From: Myxococcus dinghuensis
GTDB lineage: Bacteria > Myxococcota > Myxococcia > Myxococcales > Myxococcaceae
Assembly: GCF_024198235.1 (NCBI RefSeq)
Contig: NZ_JAKCFB010000030.1
Coordinates: 51,712-115,711 of the forward strand
Direction: 5' to 3'
Length of the DNA stretch: 64,000 bases
Every line of letters begins with the position of its first letter. Within the stretch, counting starts at the first letter, position 1. Shown here piece by piece: positions 27,225-35,810 of the stretch. The position numbers were made by a program, and so were the translations under genes. Below the pieces are notes generated by a model. It worked only from the letters and a program-made list of their open reading frames with translations, ran no database searches and was not told the origin of the DNA.

Positions 27225-28957
27225 CCACCGCCTCCAAGCCCCCCATCCTCGGCATCGACCTGGGCACCACGTACTCGCTGGTGTCCGTGTTCCAGGACGG
27301 CCGCCCCGTCCTCATCCCCAATGCGTTGGGTGAGTACCTGACCCCCAGCGCCGTCGCGCTCGACGAGCAGGGGGCCTATCTCGTAGGCGCCTCGGCGCGC
27401 GCGCGGGGCATCCTCCACCCCGAGCTCGCCGCCGTCGCCTTCAAGCGCGACATGGGCACCGACCGCGCCTACCGGTTGGGCGACCGGACGTTCTCGCCGC
27501 AGGAGCTCTCCTCGCTGGTGCTCGCGGGGCTCAAGCGCGACGCGGAGGCCTTCCTGGGCACCCCGGTCGAGGAGGCGGTCATCACCGTCCCCGCGTACTT
27601 CGGAGACCCCCAGCGGCAGGCCACGAAGGACGCGGGGGCCATCGCCGGCCTGAAGGTCGAGCGCATCATCAACGAGCCCACCGCCGCGGCGCTCGCCTAT
27701 GGACTCCACGAGCGACAGCGCGAGCTGAAGGCCGTCGTGCTGGACCTGGGCGGCGGGACGTTCGACGTCACCGTGCTGGAGATCATCGAGGGCGTCGTCG
27801 AGATCCAGGCGTCCGCGGGCGATGCGCGGCTGGGCGGCGAGGACTTCGACACCCTGCTGGCGCGGCACCTCGCGGCCCGCCTGCAAGCGACGAAGGGAGT
27901 GGACGTGGAGGCGCACCCCGCGGGCTGGGCGCGCCTGCGCGAGGCGTGCGAGGTGGCCAAGCGCCGCCTGTCCCTGGCGGAGACGACCCGCGTCAGCCTC
28001 CCCGGCCTCCCCGTCGCTGAGGACCGTCGAGTGGGCGTCGACGTCGAGCTGACGCGGGAGGAGGCCGAGCGGGCCTGGTCCCCCGCGCTCGAGCGCATGC
28101 GCGGGCCCATCCATCGCGCGTTGCAGGACGCGTCGCTCCGGCCCCAGGACATCGACGAGGTGCTGCTCGTCGGAGGCTCCACCCGGATGCCGTGTATCGC
28201 GGCGTTCGCGGCCCAGGTCTTCGGCCGCCTGCCGCTGCGCAAGCTCCCGCCCGACGAGGCCGTCGCCATGGGCGCCGCCGTCCAGGCCGCCATGAAGGCC
28301 GGCGACCAGGCCGTGGACGACATGGTCGTCACCGACGTCGCGCCCTTCACGCTCGGGGTCAGCACCGCGGCCCAGGCGGGCCACCGGCACATCAGCGGCA
28401 TCTTCAGCCCCATCCTGGAGCGCGGCACGGTGATTCCCGCCAGCCGCGTCGAGCGCTACCGGACGATGAGCGACTTCCAGCGCGAAATCGAGGTGGAGGT
28501 CTACCAGGGCGAACACGCCATGTGCGGCGACAACGTGAAGCTGGGTCAGTTCTCGTTCGCGGGCCTGCCTCCCGCACCGGCCGGGGAACAGGCCCTCGAC
28601 GTGCGCTTCACCTACGACCTCAACGGCATCCTCGAGGTCGAGGTGACCGCCGTGTCCAGTGGCCGCAAGGAGGCGTTCGTCATCGAGCAGCGCCCCGGGA
28701 AGCTGTCCCCCGAGCAGATCGCCGAGGCGCGCAGGCAGATGGCGGCGCTGAAGCTGCATCCGCAGGACGCGCTGCCGAACACGACGGCCCTGGCGCGCGC
28801 GGACGCGCTGCACGTCCAGCTCACCGGACTGCCTCGCGAGGCGCTGTCGGCGGCCATCGCGCGCTTCCGGCTCGCGCTCGAGACCCAGGACCCCGGCGTC
28901 ATCACTCCCGCGAGGGAGCACCTCGTCGCGCTCACCACCCGGCTGCGCGAACGCTGA
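27221..28957 (+). CDS. Specialised Hsp70 (DnaK/HscC-like) chaperone
   Basis: This 578-aa Hsp70 is shorter than DnaK (about 640). The ATPase domain is intact: GIDLGTTYSLVSVF (phosphate 1), ITVPAYFGDPQRQATKDAG, RIINEPTAAALAYG, LDLGGGTFDVTVLE (phosphate 2) and VLLVGGSTRMPCI (adenosine). The substrate domain starts near 375 (VTDVAPFTLGVST ... RGTVIPASRVERYRT), and the helical lid (about 505-578) is short and lacks the acidic DnaK tail. The ATPase-substrate linker reads DMVVTDVAP rather than the DVLLLDV of DnaK. No grpE or canonical dnaJ is nearby. It is coupled to the HPD-less J-like membrane protein, suggesting a dedicated client at the inner membrane. Confidence 0.93.
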   Translation: MTTASKPPILGIDLGTTYSLVSVFQDGRPVLIPNALGEYLTPSAVALDEQGAYLVGASARARGILHPELAAVAFKRDMGTDRAYRLGDRTFSPQELSSLVLAGLKRDAEAFLGTPVEEAVITVPAYFGDPQRQATKDAGAIAGLKVERIINEPTAAALAYGLHERQRELKAVVLDLGGGTFDVTVLEIIEGVVEIQASAGDARLGGEDFDTLLARHLAARLQATKGVDVEAHPAGWARLREACEVAKRRLSLAETTRVSLPGLPVAEDRRVGVDVELTREEAERAWSPALERMRGPIHRALQDASLRPQDIDEVLLVGGSTRMPCIAAFAAQVFGRLPLRKLPPDEAVAMGAAVQAAMKAGDQAVDDMVVTDVAPFTLGVSTAAQAGHRHISGIFSPILERGTVIPASRVERYRTMSDFQREIEVEVYQGEHAMCGDNVKLGQFSFAGLPPAPAGEQALDVRFTYDLNGILEVEVTAVSSGRKEAFVIEQRPGKLSPEQIAEARRQMAALKLHPQDALPNTTALARADALHVQLTGLPREALSAAIARFRLALETQDPGVITPAREHLVALTTRLRER

Positions 28958-28984
28958 GGCCGCAGGCCCGACGGGGCGCGGGAC

Positions 28985-29899
28985 TCACGCCCAGGGCGCC
29001 GAGGAGAAGTACTCGGTGAGCAGCTCCACCATCGCGCGCACCGCGGGCGACAGGTGGCGGGCGCTGGGATAGAGGGCGAACAAGTGGATCGGCGGCGGGG
29101 CGTACGCCTGGAGCACCTCGCGCAACCGCCCCTTGGCGACCTCCGGGGCGGCATGGATGGGCGAGAGGCGCGCGAGGCCCATGTCCGCGACCGCCAGCGA
29201 CACCAGCACCTGGAGGCTGTTCACCGACACGCTCGGGACGATGGCGACGTTGCGCCCCCGCTTGCCCCCCTGGAACGTCCAGGTCGTCGGTGTGCTGGAG
29301 CCCGTCATCGCCAGGCAGTGGTGGTGGACGAGGTCCCTGGGCACCTTCGGGACACCCGCGCGGCGCAGATATGCCGGGCTGGCGTAGACACCGATCCGCT
29401 GGGGGCCGCCCAGACGTCGAGCGATGAGACGGGAGTCGTCGAGGTGGCCCATCCGCACCGCGAGGTCGAAGCCCTCCTCGATGAGGTTCGCTCGGCGGTC
29501 CATCAACTCCGCCTCGAGCTTCACGTCCGGATAGCGCGCCGAGTACCTCGCGAACACCTCCCCGAGGGTGCGCTGACCCAGCTCGAACGGCAGGGTCATC
29601 CGGAGCTGTCCACTGGGGCGCGACTGGAGGTGACCGATGAGCGCCTCGGCGTCCCGCAGGGCCGCGATGGCGGGCGCCACCTCGCGCTGGTAGCTGGCGC
29701 CGATGTCGGTGAGCGTCACGCTGCGAGTGGTGCGAGAGAGCAAACGCACCCCCAGGTGCGCCTCGAGCGTCGCGACGCGCTGGCTCACCGTCGAACGCGG
29801 GATGCCGAGCCGTCGGGAGGCTCCTCGGAAGCTGCGCTGCTCGGCGACCTCCAGGAAGGCGATGACGGTGTTCGGATCGGCCTGGGAGATTGTCCGCAT
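28985..29899 (-). CDS. LysR-family transcriptional regulator
   Basis: This 304-aa regulator starts at MRTISQADPN; an ATG 30 bp upstream is possible. The winged helix-turn-helix is at about 7-65 (FLEVAEQRSFRGASRRLGIPRSTVSQRVATLEAHLGVRLLSRTTRSVTLTDIG). The periplasmic-binding-protein-like effector domain follows (LRMTLPFELGQRTLGEVFARYSARYPDVKLEAELMDR ... FDLAVRMG). It belongs to the group commonly found divergent from a single oxidoreductase or efflux gene, here an Old Yellow Enzyme 88 bp away. It probably controls that gene and itself. Confidence 0.93.
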   Translation of the reverse strand: MRTISQADPNTVIAFLEVAEQRSFRGASRRLGIPRSTVSQRVATLEAHLGVRLLSRTTRSVTLTDIGASYQREVAPAIAALRDAEALIGHLQSRPSGQLRMTLPFELGQRTLGEVFARYSARYPDVKLEAELMDRRANLIEEGFDLAVRMGHLDDSRLIARRLGGPQRIGVYASPAYLRRAGVPKVPRDLVHHHCLAMTGSSTPTTWTFQGGKRGRNVAIVPSVSVNSLQVLVSLAVADMGLARLSPIHAAPEVAKGRLREVLQAYAPPPIHLFALYPSARHLSPAVRAMVELLTEYFSSAPWA

Positions 29900-29902
29900 G
29901 GT

Positions 29903-29917
29903 TGGACAGTACTTCCA
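29903..29917. promoter_or_regulatory. Candidate LysR-type site
   Basis: TGGACAGTACTTCCA has TGGA/TCCA ends and a central AGTACT, four bases from the regulator start and in the divergent region. It is only roughly symmetric and does not fit T-N11-A exactly, so this is tentative. Confidence 0.3.
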
Positions 29918-29987
29918 GAATCGAGTCATTGGCGGTGAATCGCTCGGGGCGCAGTCTTTCCCGCATCACCCATCGCGGGGAACACAC

Positions 29988-31040
29988 ATGAATCTCTTCA
30001 CTCCTTTTCGTCTGGGAAACGTCGATCTGGCCAACCGCGTCGTCATGGCGCCCATGTCACGCAGCCGCGCGCTCGGGGGTCTCGCGAACGCGCTGATCCG
30101 GGACTACTACACACAGCGCGCCACGGCGGGCCTCATCATCAGCGAGGGCTTCGCGCCCTCCGCCAACGGGATGGGCTACTCGCGGATCCCCGGGCTGTAC
30201 ACGCAAGCGCAGGTGGAGGGCTGGAAGGAGGTCACCGCGAGCGTTCGCGAGGCGGGCGGGCACATGTTCGCGCAGCTCATGCATGTGGGGCGCATCGCGC
30301 ACAGGCTCAACCTCCCCGAGGGCGCGCGAATCGTGGCCCCGAGCGCCATCCGTGCCGAGGGAACCATCTACACGGACCAGGAGGGCCTCCTGCCGCTCCC
30401 CGAGCCGGAGGCGATGAGCGAGGCGGACGTGAGCGCGGCCCGGGACGAGTTCGTCCTGAGCGCGCGCAACGCCATCGCCGCGGGCTTCGACGGCGTCGAG
30501 TTGCACGGCGCGAACGGCTACCTGCTCGAGCAGTTCCTCCACCCGCACAGCAACCGGCGCGAGGACCGGTACGGCGGGAACACGGAGAACCGCTCGCGCT
30601 TCGTGGTGGAGGTGGCGAAGGCGGTCGCGGGAGCGATCGGCCCCGAGCACGTGGGCATCCGGCTGTCCCCCTTCAGCACGATCAACGACCTGCCGGAGAG
30701 GTCGGGCGTGTTGGAGCAGTACGAAGCCCTCGCGCACGAGCTGCGGGGGCTCGCGTACGTGCATCTGATCGCGAATCCCCACGAGGGCTTCCCGGCGACG
30801 GAGACGGCCATCCGGCGGGCCTTCGGCGGCCCCCTCATCCTCAACGGGGGCATGTCGCGCGACAGCGCCCAGGCTGCCCTCGACGCGGGGCGCGCCGAGC
30901 TCATCTCCTTCGGTCGGCCGTTCGTCGCCAATCCGGACCTCGTCGCCCGCCTGAAGCAGGGCGCGGAGCTGGCCCCGCTCCAGCCCCAGACGCTCTTCAC
31001 GCCGGGCGCCGAGGGGTACGTGGACTACCCCTCTCGCTGA
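29988..31040 (+). CDS. Old Yellow Enzyme family alkene reductase
   Basis: This 350-aa FMN-dependent reductase probably reduces activated C=C bonds or nitro compounds with NAD(P)H. OYE features are the N-terminal FRLGNVDLANRVVMAPMSRSRA, the Gln and His of QLMHVGRIAH, VAPSAIRAEG, the substrate-binding His/Asn/Tyr in DGVELHGANGYLLEQFLHPHSNRREDRYGG and the FMN-phosphate region LILNGGMSRDSAQAALDAGRAELISFGRPFVANPDL. I placed the start at ATG 29988 (MNLFTPFRLG), behind GGGG, because upstream residues of the open frame have no family match. It is divergent from the LysR gene, which probably responds to an electrophile. Confidence 0.95.
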   Translation: MNLFTPFRLGNVDLANRVVMAPMSRSRALGGLANALIRDYYTQRATAGLIISEGFAPSANGMGYSRIPGLYTQAQVEGWKEVTASVREAGGHMFAQLMHVGRIAHRLNLPEGARIVAPSAIRAEGTIYTDQEGLLPLPEPEAMSEADVSAARDEFVLSARNAIAAGFDGVELHGANGYLLEQFLHPHSNRREDRYGGNTENRSRFVVEVAKAVAGAIGPEHVGIRLSPFSTINDLPERSGVLEQYEALAHELRGLAYVHLIANPHEGFPATETAIRRAFGGPLILNGGMSRDSAQAALDAGRAELISFGRPFVANPDLVARLKQGAELAPLQPQTLFTPGAEGYVDYPSR

Positions 31041-31068
31041 GGGGCCCCCGCCCCAGCGAGACGTCACC

Positions 31069-32544
31069 TCACGAGGAACGCTCCCGCCCCGCGGACTCGA
31101 GGACCTCACAGGCCTCGACGTACGCCTCCTCGGTCAACTCCCCCGAGAGGAGCCTGCGGATGATGGACGCGGGCTCCACCGAGATGTCGCCGCACACCAG
31201 CCGGAGATTCGCTCCCGGGCGGACCTCCGGCGCGAAGCCCCGGTGCATCAGCGCCGTCCCCAGCCATCCGACCAGCATCCTCCGGACCTGCTGGCGCTTC
31301 CCCTCCGGCGACAGCATGTCCAGCCCCTGGGGACGCACGCGGTTCCACAGGCCCTCTCCCTCCTTCAACAACCCGGGCAGGGCGTCCAGGGGCGTGCGCT
31401 TGGGGTCGAGGTTCGAACCCGCCCAGTGCTTCTGCATCTCCGGCGAGACGACCTTCTCCGCGATCTCATCCCAGCGCAGCGCCACGAGCGCCCCGCTGAT
31501 GGAGCGGTCGACCCACGCCGCCTCCGCCGCCTGCTCTCCGCCCAGCAGCTCCACGCACCCGGACAACGGCAGGAACTCGGCGACCGAGGCCTCCGTCGCG
31601 CCCGAGTACCCCACCGAGCGCAGCCGCTCCGCGACCACGGGGTGCGAGTCCCAGGGAGACGGAGGTCGCTCCAACTCCTCCTGGATGCCCTGTTCCACCT
31701 CCACGCGCCGACTCGGCTCCGCGAGGAACCTCCGGAAGCCCTCCAGCATCGGCACGCCGACCCGCTCCTCGAACAGCGGCAGCAGCTCTTGCGACAGGTA
31801 CGCCTGCCAGTACGGCGCCAAGGCATGCACCTTCCTCAGCGCCGCCGCTGTCGGGCCCACGCCACACACCGACGCGGCGAGGGCATCCGCCGCCAGCTCC
31901 TGGCTCCGCGACACCGCGCTGGAGGTGCGAAGGAAGAAGCGGCCATACAACTGGAACGGGACGTCGAGGAAGAAGGCAGAGTCCTCCAGCGCATCCACCG
32001 CCAGCGCGATGGACCGCCGCGTGCGATACACCCACGGCCCCAGGGACAGGTCCCCACCCTGATGATGGCCGTACTCGTGCGCGAGGACCGACGCCAGCTC
32101 CTGCCGCTCCAGGAACGCGAACAGCGGCAGACCGATGCCCACCACCGGCTCGCGCCGCAACCCGAACCAGCGGCGCTCCATGCCGATGAAGGCCGTGGCC
32201 TCGACGGAGAGATAGACCTTCTTGGGCACCCTCGCCTTCGCGCGGTCGGCCACCTCGTCCAGCAGCCTGAAGAGCGCCGGGAACTCCTCCCGCGACAACG
32301 GCCGGACATCGCTCTTCTCCTGGCCGGAGAACCATCCGCGCGGCCGCAGCGCCCAGAGCACCGTCACCGCGCCCGCGCCCGACACGAGGCCGGACAACCC
32401 CACGGACCCGGAGTAGTGGGCCTCCATGAACGGCAGCCAGAGCAGCGCGCCCGCGACTGCCAGGCCGAGCAGCCAGAACCCACCCCACAGGACGACCGTG
32501 AGCACCGCGCGGCCCCCGACTCCCGGACGATTCACAGAGTCCAT
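31069..32544 (-). CDS. M48-family membrane zinc metalloprotease
   Basis: This 491-aa protein starts at MDSVNRPGVG. Two N-terminal transmembrane helices (about 10-35 and 43-63) precede a gluzincin domain whose zinc site is LAHEYGHHQGGD (HExxH). The downstream RSQELAADALAASVCG supplies the third, Glu, ligand. This is the M48 pattern of HtpX and Ste24-like membrane proteases. The C-terminal 200 residues (PWDSHPVVAERLRSVGYSGATEASVAEFLPLSG) are also seen in other M48 proteins as the region after the protease core. The gene overlaps the end of the preceding membrane protein gene by 13 bp and converges on the Old Yellow Enzyme gene. A membrane protein quality-control or processing role is likely; the substrate is unknown. 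Confidence 0.92.
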   Translation of the reverse strand: MDSVNRPGVGGRAVLTVVLWGGFWLLGLAVAGALLWLPFMEAHYSGSVGLSGLVSGAGAVTVLWALRPRGWFSGQEKSDVRPLSREEFPALFRLLDEVADRAKARVPKKVYLSVEATAFIGMERRWFGLRREPVVGIGLPLFAFLERQELASVLAHEYGHHQGGDLSLGPWVYRTRRSIALAVDALEDSAFFLDVPFQLYGRFFLRTSSAVSRSQELAADALAASVCGVGPTAAALRKVHALAPYWQAYLSQELLPLFEERVGVPMLEGFRRFLAEPSRRVEVEQGIQEELERPPSPWDSHPVVAERLRSVGYSGATEASVAEFLPLSGCVELLGGEQAAEAAWVDRSISGALVALRWDEIAEKVVSPEMQKHWAGSNLDPKRTPLDALPGLLKEGEGLWNRVRPQGLDMLSPEGKRQQVRRMLVGWLGTALMHRGFAPEVRPGANLRLVCGDISVEPASIIRRLLSGELTEEAYVEACEVLESAGRERSS

Positions 32545-34631
32545 GACGTGATTGCCTCGCTGACCACTCCGTGGAACCAATCCGCCTTGCGCGCCTGTTC
32601 GACCCAGCGCTTTCGCTCCGCCTCCGGAAGCTTCGCGTCCCGTGAACGGACGAACGCCGCGGCGGCGCGGATCTCCCACGACAGCTCACTCGATTCGAGC
32701 GACGCCAGCTCCCCCTGGATGAAGCGCTGCAGGTCCGCCCGCTGTGACGGGGCGATGAGCGGGAAACGCTCGAGGGAGCGTTGACACTCCGAGGCCCCGA
32801 TGCGCACGGACTCCGTATACGCCAGCGCCCACGCGCCCTCGGAGAGGATCGACATCTCGAGGTCGGACACCGACTCGGCCGCGCGCAGCGCGTCCGTCGG
32901 GGAGCGGCCCACCACGGCCATCAACCGGACGCCGCTCGTGGCCGAGTCCGAGGTCACCTGCAGGTGCGCCCGTGCGCGAAGCCAGTCGAGGCGCTCGCCC
33001 TTCTCCTCCGCCTCGAACTTCGCGACGAGCGCGTCCGCGTCCCGCCGCCCCGTTCGCGCCGCGACCAGGGCGTATACCTCCGCGATCTGCGAGCGGACCC
33101 GCGCCTCCCGCGCGCCATCGAACATCCGGGTCAGCCGCGCCAACGCCTCGGCCTCCCTCCCGAGCGCCACGAACGCGGTCATCGCCTCCTCGAGCACCTC
33201 GAGCGCGGCCGTCTCGTCGAGGGCGACGAGCCGCTCCCAGCCCTCCCGGGTCCCCTCCCAGCTCCCAGCCAGGTAGCGGCGATGCACCACGCTGCGGAGC
33301 AGCTCCGCGTGCTCCGGGAAGCGCTTCGCCATCATCTCGGTCGCCAGGCTCCCCTCGGGGCCCCGCTTCAAGCGGACATACAGGTACTGGGCATCCGGCG
33401 ATTCAGGCGCCTTCGAGGCACGCGACTCGTATTCGGAGAGGAGCGCCTCCCGCCCACCGTCCATCTCGACGGCCCATTGGTAGGTGCGATGCCAGTCCAG
33501 CGCCTCCGGCTTCGCATCCCGCATGGCGCGCGAGATCCGCACCGCCTCCCCACTGCTCCTGGAGGACGCGGCCCTCACCGCGCGCTGGGACTCCGACTCT
33601 GCCCACCCGGAGAGCCGGGCCGCGGCTTCCGTGAACGGGAGGGCTTCACCCAACCGGTTCCACGCCCCCAGGTAGACGAAGCACGTGGAGAGCAGATCGC
33701 CCTCCTTCCGGGCCACCTTCACGAGGCTCTTCACCATCCGCCCCTGATCCTCCCGCATGGAGAGGCTCTCCGGCGGGTCCGTGAACAGGTAGTCCACGTC
33801 CCCCAATTGGATGACCTGCTGGCCACAGAACACCGTGGGCGCAGGGCCGTCCTCCTTCAACTCCTCCGGCGACGCATAGAGCACCTGGGCCAGCAGGACC
33901 GGCATACCGCCCGCGATGTTCCACATCAGCAGGCCACCGCCGGGCTGGACGTCCAGGTCCACCACGTCCACCTCCATGCCGGATTGGGAGACGGCGCGCC
34001 CGTGCTGGCGCCCCACGGGCACCGTGAGCGTCGTCACCGCGCCCGCCGCGACCGTCCTCGACACGCCCCCCAGCGTCACCTCCAGGGGCTGCGCGAAGGC
34101 GTTGCCGAGGTGGACCTCCCGATACCGCGACGCATGGAGGGCCTGACCCGCGCCGCCCACCACCAGCGCCATGACGGCCAAGGACACCAACCGGGTCCAC
34201 AACCACGACAGCGTCCCCAGGGGGACACGCGCGAAGACCGTCCACCCGGAGTCGTGCCTCCGGACCACATACGCGCCCAGGGGAAACAACGGGACGAAGA
34301 ACAGGCCGACCACCGAATGCGTCACGATGACCGTGCCGTCGACCGCGTCAGGCTCCGCGCCGCCCAGCAACGCGGCGCCAAAGCCATTCAGCGTCCCCAA
34401 CTGCGGGCCATTGCCCTTCAAGGGACGCGCGAAGAGCCGCCGCTGCCCCAACAGGACCTTCAGCACCTGCCGATGCGAGCGCAGCCGCCCCAACCACCGC
34501 GCCCACTTCAACGTCCGATACAGCTTGAACGGGTCCCCCCGCTCCACCGCTCGACGCACGCGCGCGTCCTCACACAGCACGCGCAGCTCGGGAATCCGAT
34601 GCAGCAAGCCCGCCGGGTCTCGAATGAACAT
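32532..34631 (-). CDS. Large membrane protein with helical-repeat C-terminal half
   Basis: This 699-aa protein is of unknown family. Residues 1-75 are basic and helical. Two transmembrane segments lie at about 102-127 (VIVTHSVVGLFFVPLFPLGAYVV) and 140-163 (WLWTRLVSLAVMALVVGGAG). A beta-rich domain (about 165-260; HLGNAFAQPLEVTLGGVSRTVAAGAV) follows. The rest (about 280-699) is an alpha-solenoid, TPR-like array (RLVALDETAALEVLEEAMTAFVALGREAEALARLTRMFDGA). No catalytic motif is seen. It overlaps the M48 protease gene by 13 bp, so the two proteins are likely made in fixed ratio; the solenoid could be a substrate adaptor or partner for the protease. Confidence 0.8.
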   Translation of the reverse strand: MFIRDPAGLLHRIPELRVLCEDARVRRAVERGDPFKLYRTLKWARWLGRLRSHRQVLKVLLGQRRLFARPLKGNGPQLGTLNGFGAALLGGAEPDAVDGTVIVTHSVVGLFFVPLFPLGAYVVRRHDSGWTVFARVPLGTLSWLWTRLVSLAVMALVVGGAGQALHASRYREVHLGNAFAQPLEVTLGGVSRTVAAGAVTTLTVPVGRQHGRAVSQSGMEVDVVDLDVQPGGGLLMWNIAGGMPVLLAQVLYASPEELKEDGPAPTVFCGQQVIQLGDVDYLFTDPPESLSMREDQGRMVKSLVKVARKEGDLLSTCFVYLGAWNRLGEALPFTEAAARLSGWAESESQRAVRAASSRSSGEAVRISRAMRDAKPEALDWHRTYQWAVEMDGGREALLSEYESRASKAPESPDAQYLYVRLKRGPEGSLATEMMAKRFPEHAELLRSVVHRRYLAGSWEGTREGWERLVALDETAALEVLEEAMTAFVALGREAEALARLTRMFDGAREARVRSQIAEVYALVAARTGRRDADALVAKFEAEEKGERLDWLRARAHLQVTSDSATSGVRLMAVVGRSPTDALRAAESVSDLEMSILSEGAWALAYTESVRIGASECQRSLERFPLIAPSQRADLQRFIQGELASLESSELSWEIRAAAAFVRSRDAKLPEAERKRWVEQARKADWFHGVVSEAITSWTL

Positions 34632-34773
34632 TCAATGACAGCCTATCCGGAATGGCGACACCGCCACGAGGCCTCGTCGCAAGTTCGCCACACGCCCGCG
34701 CCCGGACGAGCGGCGCCCCAACGACTGACAAGGCTGTCTTGAATTCGCCGCGCCGACGGGGGACGCTTCGGCG

Positions 34774-35595
34774 TCAGCCCATGGGGTCCGGGGCGAAATC
34801 GACCGCCATCTCGAGCTGTGACAGCGCGGGGTACGCGAACCCGGCGCCCAGGAAGAAGCGGTCGCAGAGGCCCTCGGGCACGACGGCGCTGACGACCAGG
34901 GCCTTTCCAGGATGTGCCGCGGCCAGGGCGCGGAGGAGCCGGCGCCCTTCCCCGCGTCCTCGCTGGGACGGGGCCACGGCGATGGAGCGCAACACCAGCG
35001 CGGGCGCGGACACGTCGGCGACCACGGCGACGGCGTCACCGAGCCGGAACGCGCGGGTGGGGAGCGCCGATCCCAGCACCGTGGCCGGGGCGAGCTGCCA
35101 CGGCAGGCCCTCGGGGAGCAGTGCGGCACAGGTCGAGAGGGGGACCTCCCGAAGGACACCCGGCTCGGGCGTCGGCGTGCCCGTGAAGCCGACCAGTCGA
35201 CGCACGCGGCGGAATCCCAGACGTTCGTAGAGCTTCACCGCCGGAGCGTTCTGTTCGATGACCTCCAACACCATCCTGCAATCACCGCGCGACCGGGCCT
35301 CCTCCATCAATGGCTTCAACATCTCCGCGCCCAGTCCCCGTCCACGCCACGCGGGGACGATGCCCATGCCCGCGACGCGACTCACCCGCCCCCGGCGAGC
35401 CATCAACACCAGCCCCGCCGGCGCGCCATCGACGAGCGCCACCCGACTCTCGACCAACGAGATGTGCTCGCTCCGGACGCGCGCGTCGAAGAGGTGGGGC
35501 ACATCCGGGACGTTGACGAAGTAGCCCTCGAACGACCGGGCGAACAGCGTGGAGAGCGCGAGCAGCGAGGACTCGGACGCGGGAACGAGGTTCAT
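34774..35595 (-). CDS. Tandem GNAT acetyltransferase
   Basis: This 273-aa protein has two GNAT folds. The first (about 1-155) has acetyl-CoA motif A GMGIVPAWRGRGLGAEML followed by NAPAVKLYERLGFRRVR. The second (about 160-273) has SIAVAPSQRGRGEGRRLLRALAA and ends GLCDRFFLGAGFAYPALSQLEM. Both Q/R-x-x-G-x-G/A pockets look usable. Such duplicated GNATs acetylate amines, aminoglycosides or N termini; nothing nearby suggests a substrate. The start is MNLVPASESS at 35595; upstream in-frame codons are poor. It stands alone, with 142 bp before it and a terminator-bearing gap behind. Confidence 0.88.
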   Translation of the reverse strand: MNLVPASESSLLALSTLFARSFEGYFVNVPDVPHLFDARVRSEHISLVESRVALVDGAPAGLVLMARRGRVSRVAGMGIVPAWRGRGLGAEMLKPLMEEARSRGDCRMVLEVIEQNAPAVKLYERLGFRRVRRLVGFTGTPTPEPGVLREVPLSTCAALLPEGLPWQLAPATVLGSALPTRAFRLGDAVAVVADVSAPALVLRSIAVAPSQRGRGEGRRLLRALAAAHPGKALVVSAVVPEGLCDRFFLGAGFAYPALSQLEMAVDFAPDPMG

Positions 35596-35743
35596 CCCGG
35601 CGGTGTAACCGAATGACCCGTTGGCGCGCACCCCGGGAGTCGAGGGTGTCCTCGGAAGAGGGTCGGGACTCGCGCCCCGGGTCCTGCGCGCGTCGCGGTA
35701 CCGGGCCCCCTCCGAGTCCTCCTGGAAGACGGCCCTGGACCTG

Positions 35744-35802
35744 AAAAGGTGACGGCCTCCCCCCGACGCGACTCGCGCGCACCAGGAAGGGAAGCCGTCA
35801 CC
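35744..35802 (-). terminator. Intrinsic terminator of the thioredoxin-MORN / FHA unit
   Basis: On the minus strand, GGTGACGGCTTCC (35802-35790) pairs with GGAGGCCGTCACC (35760-35748), 12 of 13 bases, across a 29-nt loop. TTTT follows directly (35747-35744). It begins 9 nt after the FHA gene stop, the expected place for a Rho-independent terminator. Confidence 0.75.
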
Positions 35803-35810
35803 CGAGGCGC

